The position numbers were made by a program, and so were the translations under genes. This document shows positions 42,429 through 55,700 of a DNA stretch of 64,000 nucleotides, piece by piece. A model generated the notes under the pieces. It saw nothing but the letters and a program-made list of their open reading frames with translations, ran no database searches and had not been told where the DNA came from. Source of the DNA: Agapanthus africanus (taxonomy: Eukaryota; Streptophyta; Magnoliopsida; Asparagales; Amaryllidaceae); contig CM057338.1 of NCBI GenBank assembly GCA_030015575.1, positions 831,784,353 through 831,848,352 on the forward strand. The letters run 5' to 3'. How positions within the stretch are numbered: the stretch's first letter is position 1; every line of letters starts with the position of its first letter.

Positions 42429-42803
42429 GCGAATGGGAGTATATTAGTCATGGGCCCGATCCGGTCCAATATCTGCCTATATGAGTGGATACACTATATA
42501 TTCATATATGAGAGGTTAGGATTTCATATGCGAGATATACAATAACATATAGAGAGTTTTTTTTCTAGAGAGTCGCCGTCTCCTTTTTCATCCTATTATA
42601 CTATGGTTGGCTTGCGGGATGATCACGTGGGAGATTCTTGCTTCTTCAAAATGTGGAGGTGTAAGAGACCGGATTTACATGACGTGGGCGAGGATAACAA
42701 TCCCACCAGTTGGATTATGTATATCGGTAAACGTTTAGAGTAGATACATGTTACTTCTGCTGTTTTGATCGTTTGTATTGTATCTACGCATCTAAAGTGA
42801 ACA
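42429..42803 (+). repeat. Polypurine tract and 3' LTR of element F
   Basis: GCGAATGGGAGTA (42429-42441) precedes an LTR that starts TATTAGTCATGGGCCC, its TG changed to TA, and ends CTAAAGTGAACA at 42803. It aligns with 27645-28024 throughout and has lost a segment near the GTCGTTGCGTGG position. ATTTC follows directly. Confidence 0.88.
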
Positions 42804-42808
42804 ATTTC

Positions 42809-44180
42809 CAAAATACCCTCCATTTATATATTTAATTAATAAGTTTAAACATGATAAGAAAGCAAGATTAATTAACTATTCAAATTAAGTACATTTTGGG
42901 AATAAATTAAAATTGAGAGGACATGGTATATGTTTTAGAAAGATAGCTGCGTCAAAAATTAATGGTATTTCCTATAATTTAGCCAAATAAAAACAAGTGT
43001 AACACAATAAAATTATGTAAGCTTTATTATGTCTACTGTTATAATGTAAACATAAGGGAATGTGCTGACACTTCAAATTTTTATTCACAATATAAATTAA
43101 AGAAAAGGAAAAAAATTCTAAATTTCTTAACAATACACACCACCATTTGTTCTTTAAATTTAACCATACAAAACATGCTAGTTTAAATAACTTCCCTCAT
43201 GCCACATGCGTTGCAGGACCCATGCAAACACATGAGATGTGTGGCTTCCAATTTCATTTCAAAGGAAAAATTAGAAAAAGGAAAATAATTACTTTAATTT
43301 TAGATAGTACACATCATCATAATTGTATTTGAAAATTAACCATAGGAATACGGCCGTTTAAATTACCATTATTTAAGTGTGATCATGTGTATCCCATATG
43401 CCAAAAACTGATAGATATAACCGCAGATCCTTTAATTTCTAGCATTAAGTATGAATATATATTACATTTATTCTGAATGACAGGTTTCATGCATTTTAAA
43501 TGACATTTATTTTGAAGAGATATATAAAAGCCAATGTGACAATAAAAGACGAAGAAAGAAAATGTATATGTTCCATAAAGATTTGTGTCTTTTGAAAAGA
43601 GAAAATAATCTTTCAGTTAAACAAACCAATATAATCAAGTGATATAAGTATAGTTTTGAAAGTGGATTAGAAATTTTTTGACAGAAAATAAGATTTTGGA
43701 GAAAACTAAATTGAGAAATCGGTATTTAAAACTAAATTGAGCATTCTCTCTTCCCACTGCTACCTTCTCATCCAAAAGGTTTAAAGAACTTGACTTAAAT
43801 GCTTAAATCCTAATGAATAAACGAATTAGTGTAAATGTAGACAACTCTTCCGTTCTTTATCCTTAATTAATATTATTAATTTTCTAGTTTAATCTAAAAT
43901 TAGGAGGGTTGTTTCAAGTCTTATATATAGCTATACTATAGCTATACTGATGATGAATAGTGTAGACTTTTGATAAATTAATGAAATTATAAAGTTTGTG
44001 CTTTTTTCTTCTCAGGTGTGATTCCATTGGGTTTAGAGTTTCTCTTTATTCTTTAGTTTGATTCTATCGGATGAAGAGTTGCGTCTTCGATTCTGTTATG
44101 TGATTCTATAGAGTCGTAAATAACATTATGGCTTGCTATGATTTGATTCTAAAGATAGTAGCCGATCCTCGTCTAGTTCC
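42809..44180. other. AT-rich spacer, no gene seen
   Basis: About 1.4 kb between elements F and E. A diverged tandem duplication with period about 172 bp is visible (AATTTAACCATA segments near 43157 and 43330). No credible frame or RNA gene was found. Confidence 0.6.
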
Positions 44181-44375
44181 TATAAGTGAATGTGGCCTTA
44201 TGACCCAATACTTTAAACTCGACCCATTTTCCAGAAAGAAACGCACCGTGTTCGTTGGGATTTCTCGTTCATGAGCGCGTAAAGCGCGAAGATCGCGGAG
44301 ATGAAGAGATCGTGGGTTTTGATCTCGAGAAGAAAAATCTGGGCAGTTTTGGGGCATAAGGCAGAGGAAGGGGCC

Positions 44376-44383
44376 TATATATG
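44376..44383 (+). promoter_or_regulatory. TATA box in the E 5' LTR
   Basis: TATATATG follows a GGGGCC tract and is conserved in the 3' LTR (63021-63028) after GGGGCT. It is about 48 bp upstream of the H insertion. Confidence 0.6.
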
Positions 44384-44423
44384 ACAAGGAGATCATCTCT
44401 TCTGTATATCGATCAATCATCAA

Positions 44424-44998
44424 TGTAACACCCTACTGCATTTATATTATATATTTTGGGGTATTTCAAATTTTGCAACATATTTCTTTATTATTGCTTT
44501 TGGGTTGCGGATGGTGAAATTAGCAGTTGCGATTATTATCCGACTCGACCCGCATATTTGAAACCCATCATGGCTCAATATTATATCAAATATTTGCTAG
44601 TACAGAGTATCCGTGCAAATCTAGATATTATACACATATAATAGATTCCACATATCTTTTAATAATACAAAATAAAAACCAAATAATATATTTTGATATC
44701 AAGCCTTGCATGTCATCACACCCCATATCATGTGGTTGCACCCATATATCTTGTTCATACCCTAATTGTTAAAACAGACTCGTAATTGATCGCTACGTAT
44801 ATTTACGTAGATCTGTACTTAGGGGTATATATTTTTATTGACAGGATATCGCATTATAGTTTAAATTTTAATGTATATTCTCCATATTAAAAAACTAGAT
44901 TTTTGAATGGATGCGGGTAATATTTGTAGTGTTATGATATTATCTGTAAAATACTATATATATATAATATTTTATATATCCTCTGTATATATAATGTG

Positions 44999-45056
<58 letters not shown>

Positions 45057-46753
45057 TTAATTAACTCTCTCTCTTTCTCACGTCTCCCCCCTTCTCTCTA
45101 TATATTATATAATTATAAAACATATTATTAAACCTCAACTCTTTCTCTCTCTTCCTCGTTTCTTTTCTTCCTCACGTCGCGAACCCAGCAACAAGTCTTT
45201 CCTTTTTTACTTCTTCTTTTCTTGTTATTTTCTTGATTTCCGGCCGTGTCGCCGGAGTTGCGCACGTCGCCGACGATCCAGATGACCTAATCACCGTCGT
45301 CGTCTAACCCAGTCACCACGTCACGTCACTGCTCAGCCAGGTCCGATCCTGCGTGTGTAAGTTTGCGCTGTGACTTTATTTCGACGTCGGAACGTGACAT
45401 ACATATCTCGACATGAGATCCGATCAGGAAAGCTCTAAGTTTTCAACATGCTATATTATTATATCAATATTTACTTGATAAATTATAGTGCTTGTGCATT
45501 ACTATTCAGCAGAAATTATCGATTTACCGTTTTATAGCATCCGTCTGTATCCGGACCGATAATAGTTTATCTAATTGCATGCCGGAATGTCACGATATTA
45601 TCATACTTCTATATCAGTTCAATATATTATCTAGTTTGTATCATACATAGTAATGGACGTATAATGGTTATTACAGATAGATACATATGCATCCTGGCAA
45701 TAGTCGTGTCTACCGTGTTTCGATATTGATTACCGTTTTACATTGGTATCTGTTGTGGTTAATATATTTTACATGACATGTTACGACACATTACCAGACT
45801 TGTTATTTGGATCCTATTGCTAATGCCAACAATCCTGATTGTTGGCCCGGTGGACGTGACTTGTTGTTTGTATAGACAAGATCTGTACCTGCTTGATCTT
45901 GTGTTGGCATTAGATTTATATCGTCAATACCTGACTTGAACACACAACCTTGGAGGAAAAGGGAAAATCGAAAATATAATTGAAATGTGACTCAAGAGGA
46001 TATTATTATTATTTGCCGTGATTCCGGATGTTACGGAATAATCATTATCATTGTTTGCCGTAATTCTGGGCGTCATGGAATAAATCATTGTTTGCCGTGA
46101 TTCCGGACGTTACGTAATTAATCATTGTACTGTGGTCCCGTGCAGAATGAATGGGATATATATTGTTGAGTTACGATGAGAATTAAATTAATTGATTTCA
46201 AAAATTTCTAGAATAAGTAACCTAGAAGCAGAGATTTTAGGATACACATCACATATATATAGCTCACTATTCATATATGCATTTATTATTTATATTCATA
46301 TTTAATTATATCATCATATCCTGGTTATTACGATTATTTTGATATTATGACGCACTGATGTCTGAGTTTTGCATGGCCCAGTTCCTCTAGCTTTATCGCA
46401 GGCAGATCAAGAGTACTTTCGCAATCAAGCCGAGCAATGAGGAGCTAGCTATTTAGTTTAGAGACTCTTATTTTATTTATTTCCGCAATTGTTTTCTATT
46501 GATGTGAGCCATATTGGGACGTGATTCAGATACTACTATTTATTGGACCTTAATTCGTTTCCGCTTTATGCATTTTCTTAATTCTGTTTATTGTAGCAGA
46601 TGGACATGCGTTAGCTAGATTATATATTTTACTGTTCTTGATATCCGATAGACAGCCGTAATGTGACTGTGGAGGGATGATTCCTATCCATAGGTAGCAT
46701 GATTGGCTCTATCACGTGCCGTAGTTATGTATCTTGGGAAGCGGGACGTGACA
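44424..46753 (+). mobile_element. Solo LTR H, chromovirus-like (2330 bp)
   Basis: Begins TGTAACACCCTACTGC and ends GGGAAGCGGGACGTGACA, ends typical of Tekay/Del LTRs. It is flanked by ATCAA (44419-44423) and ATCGA (46754-46758), a 5-bp duplication with one later change. It contains an AT microsatellite at 45000-45052, a CT-rich leader-like stretch at 45060-45250 followed by CCGGCCGTGTCGCCGGAG, and a threefold repeat at 46010-46140. There is no internal coding region. Confidence 0.88.
46010..46140 (+). repeat. Threefold repeat TTTGCCGTGATTCCGG in H
   Basis: Three units (starting about 46013, 46057 and 46093) share TTTGCCGTRATTCYGG, then a GTTACGGAAT segment and AATCATT, spaced 36 to 44 bp. 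Confidence 0.8.
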
Positions 46754-46810
46754 ATCGATATCCTCTTCACCGGAGCCTCCAAATCCAAAACGAAATCCCC
46801 TTTTACTTCA

Positions 46811-46822
46811 TGGTATCAGTGC
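46811..46822 (+). other. Primer-binding site of element E
   Basis: TGGTATCAGTGC follows the 5' LTR end ACTTCA. It is the initiator-Met type with one change near its end. Confidence 0.85.
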
Positions 46823-47938
46823 TAGGGGATCCTCCATCGCACGTCGCTCTACCTCAGAAGCTCTACCATCGTCGATCTGCTCGAGTTTTCCCTCCTTCGA
46901 TCCCTCTAAACTCTCCTGCAGTTGACCACCTAGATCTTCCCCGCCGCCACTGACAGCTGCACCGACCTCAACTTATGGAACTCCCGCCGCGACCCCATCT
47001 CCCAATTCCGATGAACTCGCTCCATCTCCGACACGCTCGATCCCATCTCGATCCACACTGTGCCTTAGTTTCTTTCTTGGGTAGATTTTTTCTTCTTTTC
47101 GGGGCTTGACAAACCCATTAGTTTATTTTCTTCCACTTCTTACAGAGGAGTTGTTTTGACCTGAAAACACTAAGCTAATTTTTTTTTTGTTTGACTGAAT
47201 TGAACAAGATCATAAAATTAAATTAGATCCTAATTCAATCCAACCTAGTTATCAAGATGAAAAACTTGTTTTAACCGGTGTGTTTTCATTGGCTCAGTTA
47301 ATTGGTTTGGTTAAGTTCATTTTTTTGTGACGGACATCATTTGTCTCTTTGTTAATATTATTTTTATAGAAGCCAGCTTTGTATTTTTCTACGACTAACA
47401 TATAATCAGATGTATTTTTTTAATATTTGTTATGGCGTATTGTTATGATAGGGCTTATTTGTCAAATTTGTTTACATTTGCTATTGCGATTATTATGCTA
47501 GCAGCTTGTTTAATGATTTTACTGATTCAAATTCATGTTATAATCTATTCACGCTTCATCTCATAATCAATTCATGCTTAGATCTATCATGCTTCATGTT
47601 ATAATATGTTCATGTTTCATATTATAATCAATCCTTGCTTAGATCTGTTACATTATACCTACGTTAGTACCCACTTCTAATCTTAACATCTAGTGTATCC
47701 ATTAATTCTTTAGTTTGCATTTTTTTTTTATTTTTTAGTATCCATCAGTTCTTAGTATTTTTATTTTGCACCTATCCATTTTAGTCTCAATTTTTAATAA
47801 TTTTATGCTCAAATCGTTTAATAGTTTAAGTATTTTTTCTTAATATTTATTTTTCTCTCTCTCATACTTTGCAACAATTAGTTTTTTATCGACCCATATT
47901 CATTCTTTTTTGGAATTGTCATATAGTACTTAATTGAC
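46823..47938 (+). other. Element E untranslated leader, no gene seen
   Basis: About 1.1 kb. The first 250 bp are C-rich with short codon-like blocks; the rest is strongly AT-rich with repeated ATCAATTCATGCTTAGATCT-like words near 47560-47650. No frame was supported. Confidence 0.55.
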
Positions 47939-48830
47939 ATGGCTAATAAACTCATTGCTTCTGAACTAGCCAAGATATAACGTCTTAATGGTACCAACTA
48001 ATATATGTGGCATAGGAAGATTAAATATGGGCTTATTCATGACAATTTAGATAGTGTCCTTGAAGTCGCTACTCCAACTCTCAATGATCATCCCACTGAC
48101 ATTCAGAAAAGAGAGTTTGATCAGTAGCAACTCAATGACAAAAAGGTTAAAAGCCTGATACTTATGTTCATGAAAGATAGTCTTATTAAAGTTTTTGAAA
48201 ACTATAATACTGCAAAACATATGTGGCATGCAATTAAGGAAAATTATGACACCACTTCTGAGATGAACATACAACTGTTGATGCATAAGTTTAATTTATG
48301 CCGCATGCAAGAAGGTGACAATGTCACTGAACATGTGAACAAAATGATGTCATGGCTAAGGACTTAGTTTCTGCAGGATCAGAAATTTCTGAAAAACTGC
48401 AAATGGCGACTATTTTAAATAGTTTGCCACCTTCACTAGATATGGCCGCCACAACCCTTAGATTGAATGGAACCATTAAGCGCGTTACTGACTTGTCAGC
48501 CCAGTTAGCAATGAAGCAAGACCTACTATCCAGGAGGAGAGGTTCGGATGTGAACCTTATGCGACAGGAAGAAATAAATACTGTGCAGTATAGCAAGGCG
48601 CAAGGAGCATAAAGGAGCCATCATATTGAACCCTTCATGCCATCCTTCAAAGGACTTAGCCAGCAGCACGCTCGTTGCAAGAAAAGACCTCCTGGAGCCT
48701 ACTATATCTGTAGGAAGTTTGACCACTTCAAATCTAACTTCCACATGCCAAGAACAAGGGTTATCCTAAATGCCCAGAACAAGGAGGATCCAGCAAGCGA
48801 GAGTTCATCGGTGTAATCGAGTGCAATACT
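47939..48830 (+). pseudogene. gag: Element E copia gag
   Basis: Starts MANKLIASELAKI at the ATG at 47939. In order it shows a YMWHRKIKYGL segment, DHPTDIQKREF, AKHMWHAIKENYDTTSEMN, LLMHKFNLCRMQEG, then AKDLVSAGSEISEKLQMATI, LNSLPPSL and a nucleocapsid remnant YICRKFDHFKSNFH. The knuckle has lost its second cysteine. Stops follow AKI, NGTN and FDQ, and a frameshift occurs near 48345. It is related to the UBN2/copia gag family. Its role was particle formation around the element RNA; it is no longer translatable. Confidence 0.88.
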
Positions 48831-48839
48831 GCAACCACC

Positions 48840-49925
48840 GATGCTGATGGATAGTGGATAGACTCAGGAGTGACCCGGTATATTGCAAAGATGAAGGAAG
48901 GGATCACTGACTTCCAAGAGCTGAAGAAGGAAGAACAGAGAATCTACATGGGGAATAATACTTCATACAGATTGGACCTTGGGGACATCATTATGGTTCT
49001 TAAGGATGTATTTTATGCACCTGACATAAGACATAATCTGATCTCTGTTCCTGCCTTGCTGATAAAGGGTTTTGAAGTTAGGTTTTACAATAATAGGTTT
49101 CTATTGGGAAAGACAAGAAAGTTTTTGTTATGGACAAGTTTGTATATGAACATGATTTATTTTGTCTCTTTGTTGTAAAACCCGTTTCATGCATTGAGAA
49201 TTCTGATTTGAATTATTTTTTGTGTCTTTTATCTGATTTTGATCTTTGATATGAGATTAGGACATCCTGATAATAGTAAGATAGATTGTATAATTAAGAT
49301 GGACTTATTACCAGATATGACAGGAGTAAGGACATTACCTTGTGAACATTGCTTGATCGGAAAAATAACTAGAAAGTAATTTCCAGAAGATCAAAAAGCG
49401 AGTGAACTTTTAGAATTGGTTAACTCTGATATTTGTGGACTATTAAGTGTAAAGACGTGTGCTAACAAGGAATATTTTATAAACTTCATAGATGACTATT
49501 CCAAATTTAGTTTTGTATATCTTTTAAACAGAAAATTGGAAGCATTTGAATATTTTAAAAGATATAAGACAGAAGTAGAAAGAAAACTTGGCAGGTGCAT
49601 TAAGATGTTAAGAACTGACAGGGATGGGGAATTCAACTCAAAAGAATTTTAATACTGCATTCAGTATGGTATTAAGAAACAAATCACTATGTCTTATACG
49701 CCACAATAAAACGGTGTGGCTGAAAGAAAAAATAAAATATTGATGAATGCAGTAAGATATATGTTGTCTCATTCTGGACTCTTTAAGAATTTCTGGGGAG
49801 AAACAATATTGACTGCAAATTATATTTTGAATAGAATTCCCATAAAATTAGTCGAGTCAACACTTATGAGATTTGGAATGGACACAAACCCAATTTGAGT
49901 CATTTAAGAAAATGGGGTTGTGTAG
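48840..49925 (+). pseudogene. Element E copia protease and integrase, cut by I
   Basis: The protease active-site segment WIDSGVTRYIAKMKEG follows a TGG-to-TAG stop. The frame leads to DVFYAPDIRHNLISVPAL and then a shifted frame with RLGHPDNSK and CEHCLIGK (zinc-binding pre-integrase region). The integrase core follows, with the catalytic residues visible in NSDICG, RTDRDGEF and NGVAERK, then ILTANYILNRIP. Several stops and frameshifts are present. It breaks off at 49925, where element I is inserted. Confidence 0.9.
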
Positions 49926-49930
49926 CACTT

Positions 49931-51325
49931 TGTCACGACCCAAAATTTGGATGTGACCGGCACTTAGATTATATGATATCTAAAAATATCGACACAATCT
50001 GAATAAGCCAAAACCAAGATCAAAACCCTTTTTGCGGAAATTTAGAAATTTTCAGTATTTAAGTACTAAGAATGAAGTAGTATGCCGAAACATTTATAAA
50101 AAAAGAAATGTAACAACTGATGTTAAACTTTCGACAGTGCCTATCTTTTTAATTATTAATAGTAATCCAATTTAAGTTGCATGATTAAATTGCATCCCTA
50201 GTTGGGAGCAACAATGCCAAACGGCGGAAATCCATAAGCAATAATAGTACAACACTCAAAGTGAAAAATTTCATGCAAAATTTAAGAAAAAACATAGTTA
50301 ACGTAACTAACGATATCACTCAGTCTAAATAATATACAATATATTTTGTTTTAAATCAATATACATGGTCTGATGGAGTAATACTAGATCCAAAATACAC
50401 ATATTCAAAATATGAGGTTACTACATATGTAACCCACCTAGCAAAAAGAGCGGTAACAACCGACGAATGGATCTGCACTGCTGCTATGCGTCCACACGAC
50501 TCCTGCAAGGAACTATGGCACAACGGGGGTGAGTTGCCAACTCAGTGAATAAAACTAACATATATCAACTGATAATGTAAGTATGACGAACTAGATCTAA
50601 CATCAAAATGATGAATATAATGCATGATAATATGTGGAAACATGACCATATACTACTAAGTTTATAAATAAAACTGAAATCTCATTAATTATTTCCAAAC
50701 AAGGTCCATCCTTTTTCCGTGTCCAACATCGACACAAATCTTCTGTTTTCATCAGGCATCGTTCCCCGAACGATCCTGTCATCCAATAACACCTGTCGGT
50801 ATCACCTAGATATCCGCCGTGTTCATAACTGTCTCCGGTATCGAGTATCCTCGCTAGGCCCCCCGCCTCAAATGCGGCTTTCCTGTCTCTCGGTCTCGAT
50901 CGGGTCCATCATGAATCCGACTGTATAGCTCCCCCACTCAGTCTGGATAACATGAAAATCCACGACCGTATAGCTCCCCCACTCGGTCCGGAATAAAATC
51001 AAATCATAAAAACAACATCTCATGGTGGACATCTCATATCAACATGAAAATCACTGAATCTACTCAATAGTATATAAAAACTCAAATCCATAAATTCTCA
51101 ATAATCCAATGCATCTTATATCGAAATACTAACACTTGAATATGAAACATGATATCATTTATGCAAATTAATTACCATTTTTGATGCTAAAGGTATAATA
51201 GGAATCGTATTCAACATAACAAATACTAAGTGTTTAGGTGACATGTTAATATCAACGAGGTGTAGTGTAACATGTAGGTACGTGCATGTGCAGCATGACT
51301 CGTCGATAATTGTGCAATATTCTAA

Positions 51326-51383
<58 letters not shown>

Positions 51384-52806
51384 CAACATTTATATGCAAA
51401 GGCATTTTTATTTAAACTTAACTACGGGCGTATCACGCCATCCATACAAAATCTCTGGTAGATGTTTAGTCTACTCACCGGAATATGTCGTATACTACTC
51501 AGAGATCACCAATCCCTTTCCTTTCCTTGTGGCCTCCGAAGTTCCCGTACTCAAATCTAACATTGAAATTAACTTGTATAAGAAGCGGCTACATTCCGAT
51601 ATTGTGAAAACACAAAATACAAGTTTTTACGTATTAGCTATACTAAGTATGACTATTGCAACTATCTAACACTTATACTAACTGGATTTTAACCAATCGC
51701 TGTTCGTAACAGAAAACTGAAAACGCGTTACGAAACACCCGTATCATAATTTAGAATTTTGATCTCTTTTCAGATATTAGCTTCCAGATTTCCCATACTG
51801 AAAATTTAACTTAAATAAACAATACCAAACATCCTAATTCATATATATAGACCTACCCTAAAAACACAACACCCAATTCCCAAAGAAATCCGGCGAGATC
51901 GGATTTTTCCTTCTTGTCGCCGGCCAAAATCCGAGCACTGGGGTTCTTCTTCCTATGGTTTATTCTATGTCCAGTTTATAAGATGATGTAATTGTTTGGT
52001 TACTTTAGTTATCATCTAAACTATAGCAGATTAACACAGAGCTAAATTTTGCCTAAAATACGATATTACCGATATTCGATTTCTAAAATAAAACAGTTAC
52101 AGAATTAAAATCCTACAGTGTTGAAAGGTTATACCTACAGAGGATTTCTGGAAGATCTTCCTCCAAGATGCACAAGCTCCTAGTTCCTACCTTGAGTGTG
52201 AGGAAAATTCTTAGCACTTAGCTCTCCTCTCTTTTCTTTTCTTTTTGTGTGTTCTATGTTTTTCCTTTTTCTTTTCTATTTTTCTGATCTAAATTTTGTT
52301 TTAAGACTGAACAACTTTTTATAGGATAAGGGGAATGAGCTATGAGATGTAGGAGGAGGTGTCACCAAAAAGGAGGTGGTAGTTCCATGCAAGTAGGTGG
52401 TGTAGCAAGGAAAAAAGGTGGGGTTTTCATGCAAAGGGTGAGGTGTGTGCATGTGGTGTATGTGCAAGAAGGAGGTGTCTTCATGGTGTTATGATACACC
52501 AAGGGTTTAAATTAACCTTAACCAATTCCTACCCCCTTTTGCATAACAACCCTTAAATAATTCTAATTTGCATAAAGAAACTAATCTTTTCACATAACCC
52601 CTCATACTATATCATATTACACATGAAGCTAAACTTTTTACTAATACCCTTGAAATTCATTAATGTTACAAATTTAAATTTAAATTTAATTAATTTCACA
52701 CTACTTATGAAAGTGTCCTATTTTTGTTTCACTAACTTTTTAAATTAATATTTTATTATTTAATTAATTAAATTAATTTATTATCTAAAATTTTCAAAAT
52801 GTTACA
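49931..52806 (-). repeat. 3' LTR of element I
   Basis: TGTCACGACCC to ATGTTACA on the plus strand. It is very similar to the right LTR, with scattered substitutions and small indels. It includes an AT microsatellite at 51330-51381. The plus strand near 51890-51945 has GGCGAGATCGG and GTCGCCGGCC. Confidence 0.93.
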
Positions 52807-52822
52807 ATATTCCCCCTTAAGA
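52807..52822 (-). other. Polypurine tract of element I
   Basis: The minus strand reads TTAAGGGGGAATAT directly before the 3' LTR start TGTAACATTTTG. Confidence 0.85.
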
Positions 52823-52846
52823 AAATTCGGTCCCCGAATTTAAAAC

Positions 52847-55273
52847 TTAACTATACATACCTTCAAAAAGATGTGGAAATTTCTTTCGCATCGCATTTTC
52901 GGTATCCCAAGTGATCTCCTCGCGATTCGTTCCTCGCCAAAGAACCTTTACAGACGGCAGTACCCTTGATCTCAGTTTCTTTGCCTGTCGATCTAGAATA
53001 GCTACTGGCTGCACTGTGTAGGATAAATCCTGCTCAAGCTGTACTGTTTGATGCTGGATCGCGTGAGAAGGATCGTGAAGATACTTACGAAGCATAGACA
53101 CGTGAAACACCGGATGCACATCGGGAAAACTCGGTGGAAGTGCTAAACGATAAGCTACATCACCCACTCTCTCCAGAATCTCATAGGGTCCGACATATTT
53201 GGGGCTGAGCTTCCCCTTTTTCCCGAAACGCATCACACCCTTCATCGGAGATACATGAAGGAACACACGATCTCCCACATCAAACTCAAGTCTATGACGG
53301 CGTCGATCGGCATATGATTTTTGTTTGCATTGGGCCGCTCTCATTCTGTCCCGTATCAACTGGATCTTTTCTGTAGTCTCCTGTACTATCCGCGGTCCCA
53401 AAATGCTACTCTCGCTGAGTTCCGTCCAGCAAACGGGTGATCGACACTTTCTCCCATACAAACCTTCAAAGGGTGCCATCTGGATCGTCTCCTGAAAACT
53501 GTTGTTGTGAGAGAATTCTATCAAAGGTAAGTGACGACCCTAACTGCCACCGAAGTCAAGACTGCAAGCTCGAAGCATATCCTCTAGAGTCTGTATGGTC
53601 CGCTCTGATTGACCATCTGTCTGTGGGTGAAAGGCTGTACTAAAACTCAATCGTGTACCTAGAGCCACTTGAAGTTTCTACCATAGCCGGCTGGTAAACT
53701 GTGTACCCCTATCGGACACTATGCACGTCGGAACTCCATGCAATCGCACTATCTCATCAATGTAAATCTGAGCATACTGCTCATATCCAAACGTTGTCTT
53801 CACCGGAAGAAAGTGTGCAGTCTTTGTCAATCTATCTACAATCACCCAGATGGAATCATACCCTTTGTTAGTCCTGGGTAGACCCACAATGAAATCCATA
53901 GAAATCTGCTCCCATTTCCACTCCGGAATAGGTAAGGGCTGCAACTCTCCTGCCGGCCTCTGGTGCTCAGTCTTGACTTGCTGACAATTCAAGCATCTCG
54001 AAACAAACCCCGCGACATCTCTCTTCATTCCTTCCCACCAATAGACATCCTTCAAGTCATGATACATCTTAGTGGACCCAGGATGAATACTATATGATGA
54101 CCGATAGGCCTCCTCTAAGATCTCACGTCTCAGTCCTTCCGAATCCGGCACACAAAGATGAGTCCCAAAACGTAATACTCCACAGTCATCTATCATGAAC
54201 TCAGACTCTTTACCCTGTCTAACCTGATCCATGATCTCTGACAAGCGAGCATCCATGGGCTGGGTCTCTCTAATACGATCCAATAACTGAGAACGGGTGC
54301 GAACATGAGCTAGCTGTCCTCTTGTCGATGTGAACTCAAACTGTATATGGCTATCACACAGAATTTGCCAATCTGTCGCAGACTGTTTCTGCATGGTGCG
54401 CAAATAAGATAAGCTACCTACAGGCCTTCGACTCAAAGCATCTGCTACAACATTTGCTTTGCCCGGATGATACAGAATCTCGCAATCGTAATCCTTCACT
54501 AGTTCCATTCATCAACGCTGCCTCAGATTCAGATCTCGCTGCTGAAAAATATATTTCAAGCTCTTGTGGTCTGTGAATATCTGGCGCGACTCACCGTACA
54601 AGTAATGCCTCCAAATCTTCAGTGTAAATACTACAACATCCATCTCTAAGTCATGAGTGGAGTAGTTCTGTTCATGCCTTTTCAGCTGCCGAGAAGCATA
54701 AGCTACAACCCTGCCGTGCTGCATCAACACACAGCCTAAGCCCACTCGAGAGGCATCACAATTCACTACAAAACCACGTGACCCAGAAGGTAATGATAAG
54801 ACTGGTGCAGTCGTAAAGCGAGTCTTCAACTGCTAGAAACTCTGCTCACATGTATCTGTCCAAAGAAATGGAACTTCCTTTCTAGTCAATCCGGTCAACG
54901 GTGCAGCGATCCGAGAAAAATCCTGCACAAAGCGTCGGTAATAACCGGCCAGACCCAAGAAACTTCGAATCTCTGTAACTGACACAGGTCTGGGCCAGTG
55001 CTGTACTGCTTCGATCTTCTTTGGGTCCACACGTATACCATCTCTCGTCACTACGTGACCTAAGAAATCCACACTGTCCAGCCAGAAAGCACACTTGGAA
55101 AATTTAGCGAACAGCTGATGCTCCTTCAAGGTCTGCAATGTGATACGCAAATGCTGCTCGTGCTCCTCCCGGCTCCGGGAATAAACAAGAATATCATTTA
55201 TGAATACAATAATAAACTGATCAAGGAATGGCTTGAAAATGTGGTTCATCATATCCATGAAAATGTGGGGCAT
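52847..55273 (-). pseudogene. pol: Element I pol: reverse transcriptase end, RNase H, integrase, chromodomain
   Basis: One frame runs from 55273 to 52847 with a few nonsense codons. In order it shows the reverse transcriptase catalytic loop FINDILVYS (FIDD expected, so aspartate to asparagine) and [10 protein letters not shown]. Next comes RNase H ([25 protein letters not shown]) and [19 protein letters not shown], ending at tandem TGA codons. Integrase follows with the zinc region HPGSTKMYHDLK...CLNCQQVK and core residues in MDFIVGLP, SDRGTQFTS and DGQSERT. The tail has the GPYEILERVG segment and a chromodomain-like end (VQPVAILDRQ, VKVLWRG, ITWDTE). Stops at about 53675 and 53531 replace tryptophan codons. 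Confidence 0.92.
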
Positions 55274-55700
55274 TGATGAGCCCGAACGACATCACCAAGA
55301 ATTCATAATGCCCGTATCGTGTGCGAAAAGCAGTTTTCGGAATGTCATCTTTCCGAACTCTCAACTGGTGATACCCTGACCGTAAATCAATCTTAGAGAA
55401 ATAGCCAGCTCCCTGCAACTGATCGAATAAGTCATCTGTACGAGGTAGTGGATATTTATTTTGCACAGTAACACGATTCAGCTGCCTGTAGTCGATGCAT
55501 AGTCTCATGCTGCCGTCCTTCTTTTTAACGAACAATACAGGAGCTCCCCACGGTGATACACTCGGACGAAAAAGTCCTCTATCCAACAACTCTTGCAATT
55601 GACTCTTGAGTTCCTTCAACTCCGTCGGAGCCATCCGATAAGTTGGTATAAAAATAGGCCCCGCACCTGGAATTAAGTCAATGCAAAATTCGATACGCAA
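55221..55700 (-). pseudogene. pol: Element I reverse transcriptase, N-terminal part
   Basis: This frame has the palm and fingers motifs [90 protein letters not shown] and NAP. The first catalytic aspartate ([10 protein letters not shown]) is intact. Just after SFGLINAP the frame is lost and continues in the frame starting at 55273, so one indel separates the halves. The usual SFGLTNAP is here SFGLINAP. Confidence 0.92.

Larger units (their letters stand above)
27645..42803 (+). mobile_element. Element F: degenerate copia retrotransposon with nested insertions
   Basis: It is bounded by the perfect target duplication ATTTC (27640-27644 and 42804-42808). It has short LTRs of 380 and 362 bp, an initiator-Met primer site at 28026, and a polypurine tract GCGAATGGGAGTA before the 3' LTR. 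Between them are remnants of integrase, reverse transcriptase and RNase H in plus orientation. It is interrupted by a solo family D LTR (30276-31849) and by element G (34584-41027). Pol is heavily mutated, so F is older than its insertions. Confidence 0.88.
44181..46810 (+). repeat. 5' LTR of element E, interrupted
   Basis: 44181-44423 and 46754-46810 together match the 3' LTR 62825-63120. The first base pair is TA instead of TG. The right end ACTTCA is followed directly by the primer site. Confidence 0.88.

Noticed and set aside
44907..45131. Frames made of repeated YI residues (also at 34857 and 51243-59311)
   Set aside because: They are translations of (AT)n microsatellites.
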